A stretch of 5,736 nt of DNA, taken from NCBI GenBank assembly GCA_019313025.1, contig JAFDCA010000656.1, positions 1 to 5,736 of the forward strand, read 5' to 3'. Shown in pieces: positions 4,227-5,736 of this stretch (position 1 is its first letter; the number at the start of each line of letters is the position of its first letter). The notes beneath the pieces are model-generated. The model ran no database searches. It saw only the letters and a list, made by a program, of their open reading frames with translations, and was not told where the DNA came from. This DNA is from Deltaproteobacteria bacterium (GTDB taxonomy: Bacteria; Desulfobacterota; Desulfobacteria; Desulfobacterales; UBA11574). The position numbers were made by a program, and so were the translations under genes.

Positions 4227-5736
4227 ATGAAGATGCATCCTAATATGAAACTAAAGTATATTTTTATCAGTCTATGTGCGCTTATTTTGTTGGCAGCTTG
4301 TGCCGCCAAGCCCGGTGTGGCCCCCGATTCATTGCCGGCGGAAAGCGACGTCAAACTTTTTTCAAGGGCTGAAAAATTATTTGATGCCCGGGCCTATGAT
4401 GAGGCTGCCGCGCTATATGATGAGTATTTCAGCCGATATGCGGATAAACCGCTGGCGGCGGCGGCGCTGATGAAAATTGGAATTATTCACGCCTTATCCG
4501 GTGATTACGATAAAGCCCGTGCGGTTTACAGGAAAATCGTATCTGAATATCCCTCCAGTTCATTTGTCCCGGATGCTATGGTTGAAGACCTGTTTACCTA
4601 TTTTCAGGAAGGGCGCTATCGGGATGTGATCGAACTCGCGCCCGACATTCTGCAACGTATTGATTCAAGAGCACATGTTTTCAGAATCCACACGCTTCTC
4701 GGAGATACGCATATGGCCATGGGTTCTCCCATCGATGCCATCGATTATTATGCACGCGCACGGGAGTATGCGACCGCAGTCGAGCAGGAGACTGTCACCG
4801 TCAAGCTCCAGGAAGCCATTGCCCGGCTGGATTCGACGGATATTGCCATTCTTATTAATCATCCGGATGAAACTCTGCCCATGGATTACCTGATGTTTCA
4901 GTTGGGCTTAAATTATGCAATGGAAGAGAAATATGATGATGCATTGACTATTTTAGCCGAGTTTCTTGATAGGTATCCGGAACATGATAATCGACTCCTG
5001 GTCGAAAGCCTGATCGAGGAAATTAAAAAAAATGCTGTCTTCAACCGGTACACGATCGGCTGTTTGCTGCCGCTCAGCGGCCCCTATGAGGTTTTCGGAA
5101 ATCGTGCCCTGAAAGGCATTGAGCTGGCCCTGGCGCAATTCAGTTCCCAAAGTGACGCCCCGCCGATCAATATCATTGTCAAAGATACCGGGGCCGATCC
5201 GGATAAAACCATGATGGCGCTTCAAGAACTATACCACGATCAGGTGGCCGCCATTCTCGGGCCCATTGTTACATCGGAAATCGCGGGTCGAGAAGCTCAA
5301 CAAATGGGAATCCCCATTATTACATTCACTCAGAAAGACAATATTCCCGAAATCGGTGATAAGGTTTTCAGAAATTTTATTACTCCCAACATGCAGGTGC
5401 AAGCCATCGTCGCGCTCACTGTTCAATCCATGGGGTTGAGCCGTTTTGCCATTCTTTACCCCGATGAAACCTACGGCCTGACATATATGAATCTTTTCTG
5501 GGACAAGCTGTTGGAATTCGGCGGAACGGTCGTTGGAGTTCAATCGTACCAGCCCAATCAAACCGATTTTATGGATCCCATAAAAAAGCTCGTTGGTCTC
5601 TATTATGAAATACCTGAAGACCTTAAACCGGAAAACGATCCGGATATTGCTTCCCAAGACGATGAGCGTTCAGAGCAATTTGATGACCAAGCCCTGGAAA
5701 ATGGCGACGAAGAGGCTCCAGAGGAGGAAGAAGAAC
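4227..5736 (+). CDS. Lipoprotein with TPR-like N-terminus and periplasmic-binding fold (penicillin-binding-protein activator / LpoA-like), truncated by window end
   Basis: The frame stays open from 4227 to the window end (503 codons visible). A signal peptide ends in the lipobox LLAAC with the lipidated Cys25, predicting an envelope lipoprotein. Residues 43-265 are helical with TPR-like repeats (LFDARAYDEAAALYDEYFSR at 51-70, SGDYDKARAVYRKIVSEYPS at 91-110, EEKYDDALTILAEFLDRYPE at 233-252). From about 275 a type-1 periplasmic-binding domain begins (TIGCLLPLSGPYEVFGNRAL, then KGIELAL). It continues through VAAILGPIVTSEI (340-352) and RFAILYPDETYG (406-417). This TPR plus Leu/Ile/Val-binding architecture is that of LpoA/LppC-type activators of peptidoglycan synthases. 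An amino-acid-binding role remains possible. From 461 an insertion with 21 Asp/Glu in 43 residues interrupts the fold. Three in-frame ATGs (codons 1, 3, 7) all lack a good ribosome site, so the start is uncertain; M7 would give a more typical signal peptide. Confidence 0.85.
   Translation, partial: MKMHPNMKLKYIFISLCALILLAACAAKPGVAPDSLPAESDVKLFSRAEKLFDARAYDEAAALYDEYFSRYADKPLAAAALMKIGIIHALSGDYDKARAVYRKIVSEYPSSSFVPDAMVEDLFTYFQEGRYRDVIELAPDILQRIDSRAHVFRIHTLLGDTHMAMGSPIDAIDYYARAREYATAVEQETVTVKLQEAIARLDSTDIAILINHPDETLPMDYLMFQLGLNYAMEEKYDDALTILAEFLDRYPEHDNRLLVESLIEEIKKNAVFNRYTIGCLLPLSGPYEVFGNRALKGIELALAQFSSQSDAPPINIIVKDTGADPDKTMMALQELYHDQVAAILGPIVTSEIAGREAQQMGIPIITFTQKDNIPEIGDKVFRNFITPNMQVQAIVALTVQSMGLSRFAILYPDETYGLTYMNLFWDKLLEFGGTVVGVQSYQPNQTDFMDPIKKLVGLYYEIPEDLKPENDPDIASQDDERSEQFDDQALENGDEEAPEEEEE

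Noticed and set aside
4953..5657. Minus-strand reading frames of 90 and 142 codons
   Set aside because: They are shadows of the lipoprotein gene, whose plus-strand frame is continuous for more than 500 codons with lipobox and binding-domain motifs.
1..5736. CRISPR array, tRNA, rRNA, transposase, toxin-antitoxin or phage genes
   Set aside because: I looked on both strands and saw no regularly spaced repeats, cloverleaf, rRNA-like sequence or relevant protein motif.

Overview
The window looks like chromosomal DNA from a flagellated Gram-negative bacterium, most likely a member of Desulfobacterota (Desulfobacterales-like). The assignment rests on recognition of several items. There is a small protein of the DVU0524-like flagellar (FlgM-associated) type, a long-form class II aldolase, and a DUF4124/coiled-coil periplasmic protein. 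There is also a TPR plus periplasmic-binding-fold lipoprotein, and palindromic or tandem intergenic repeats of a kind common in that group. No database search was possible, so the taxonomy is an inference.

Layout from left to right. The 3' end of mazG (1-150, +) faces a two-gene minus-strand unit, a DVU0524-like protein (738-1166) followed by a small FlaG-like protein (343-636). The convergent gap between them carries a long inverted repeat (231-306). A sigma-28 (FliA/SigD) type promoter (1196-1223, minus) lies just upstream of the pair and marks it as late flagellar. About 480 bases of non-coding DNA (1224-1700) follow, with several inverted repeats and a possible plus-strand promoter. Next come the complete class II fructose-bisphosphate aldolase gene (1701-2996, minus) and a repeat-rich gap (3011-3345) ending in two strong hairpins. 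After these lies the gene for a secreted DUF4124 protein (3346-4029, minus). Diverging from it is a lipoprotein of the penicillin-binding-protein-activator (LpoA-like) / Leu-Ile-Val-binding fold type (4227 to the window end, +), which is cut off at residue 503.

Functionally the window has three parts: a late flagellar unit read from its own sigma-28 promoter; a stand-alone central-carbon enzyme; and a divergent pair of exported, highly charged envelope proteins that share a ~200 bp control region. I see no phage, transposase, CRISPR array, tRNA or rRNA. Nothing here is clearly a new system. The best leads are the sigma-28-controlled pair of poorly characterised small proteins, the palindromic element next to mazG, and the charge-segregated envelope proteins.
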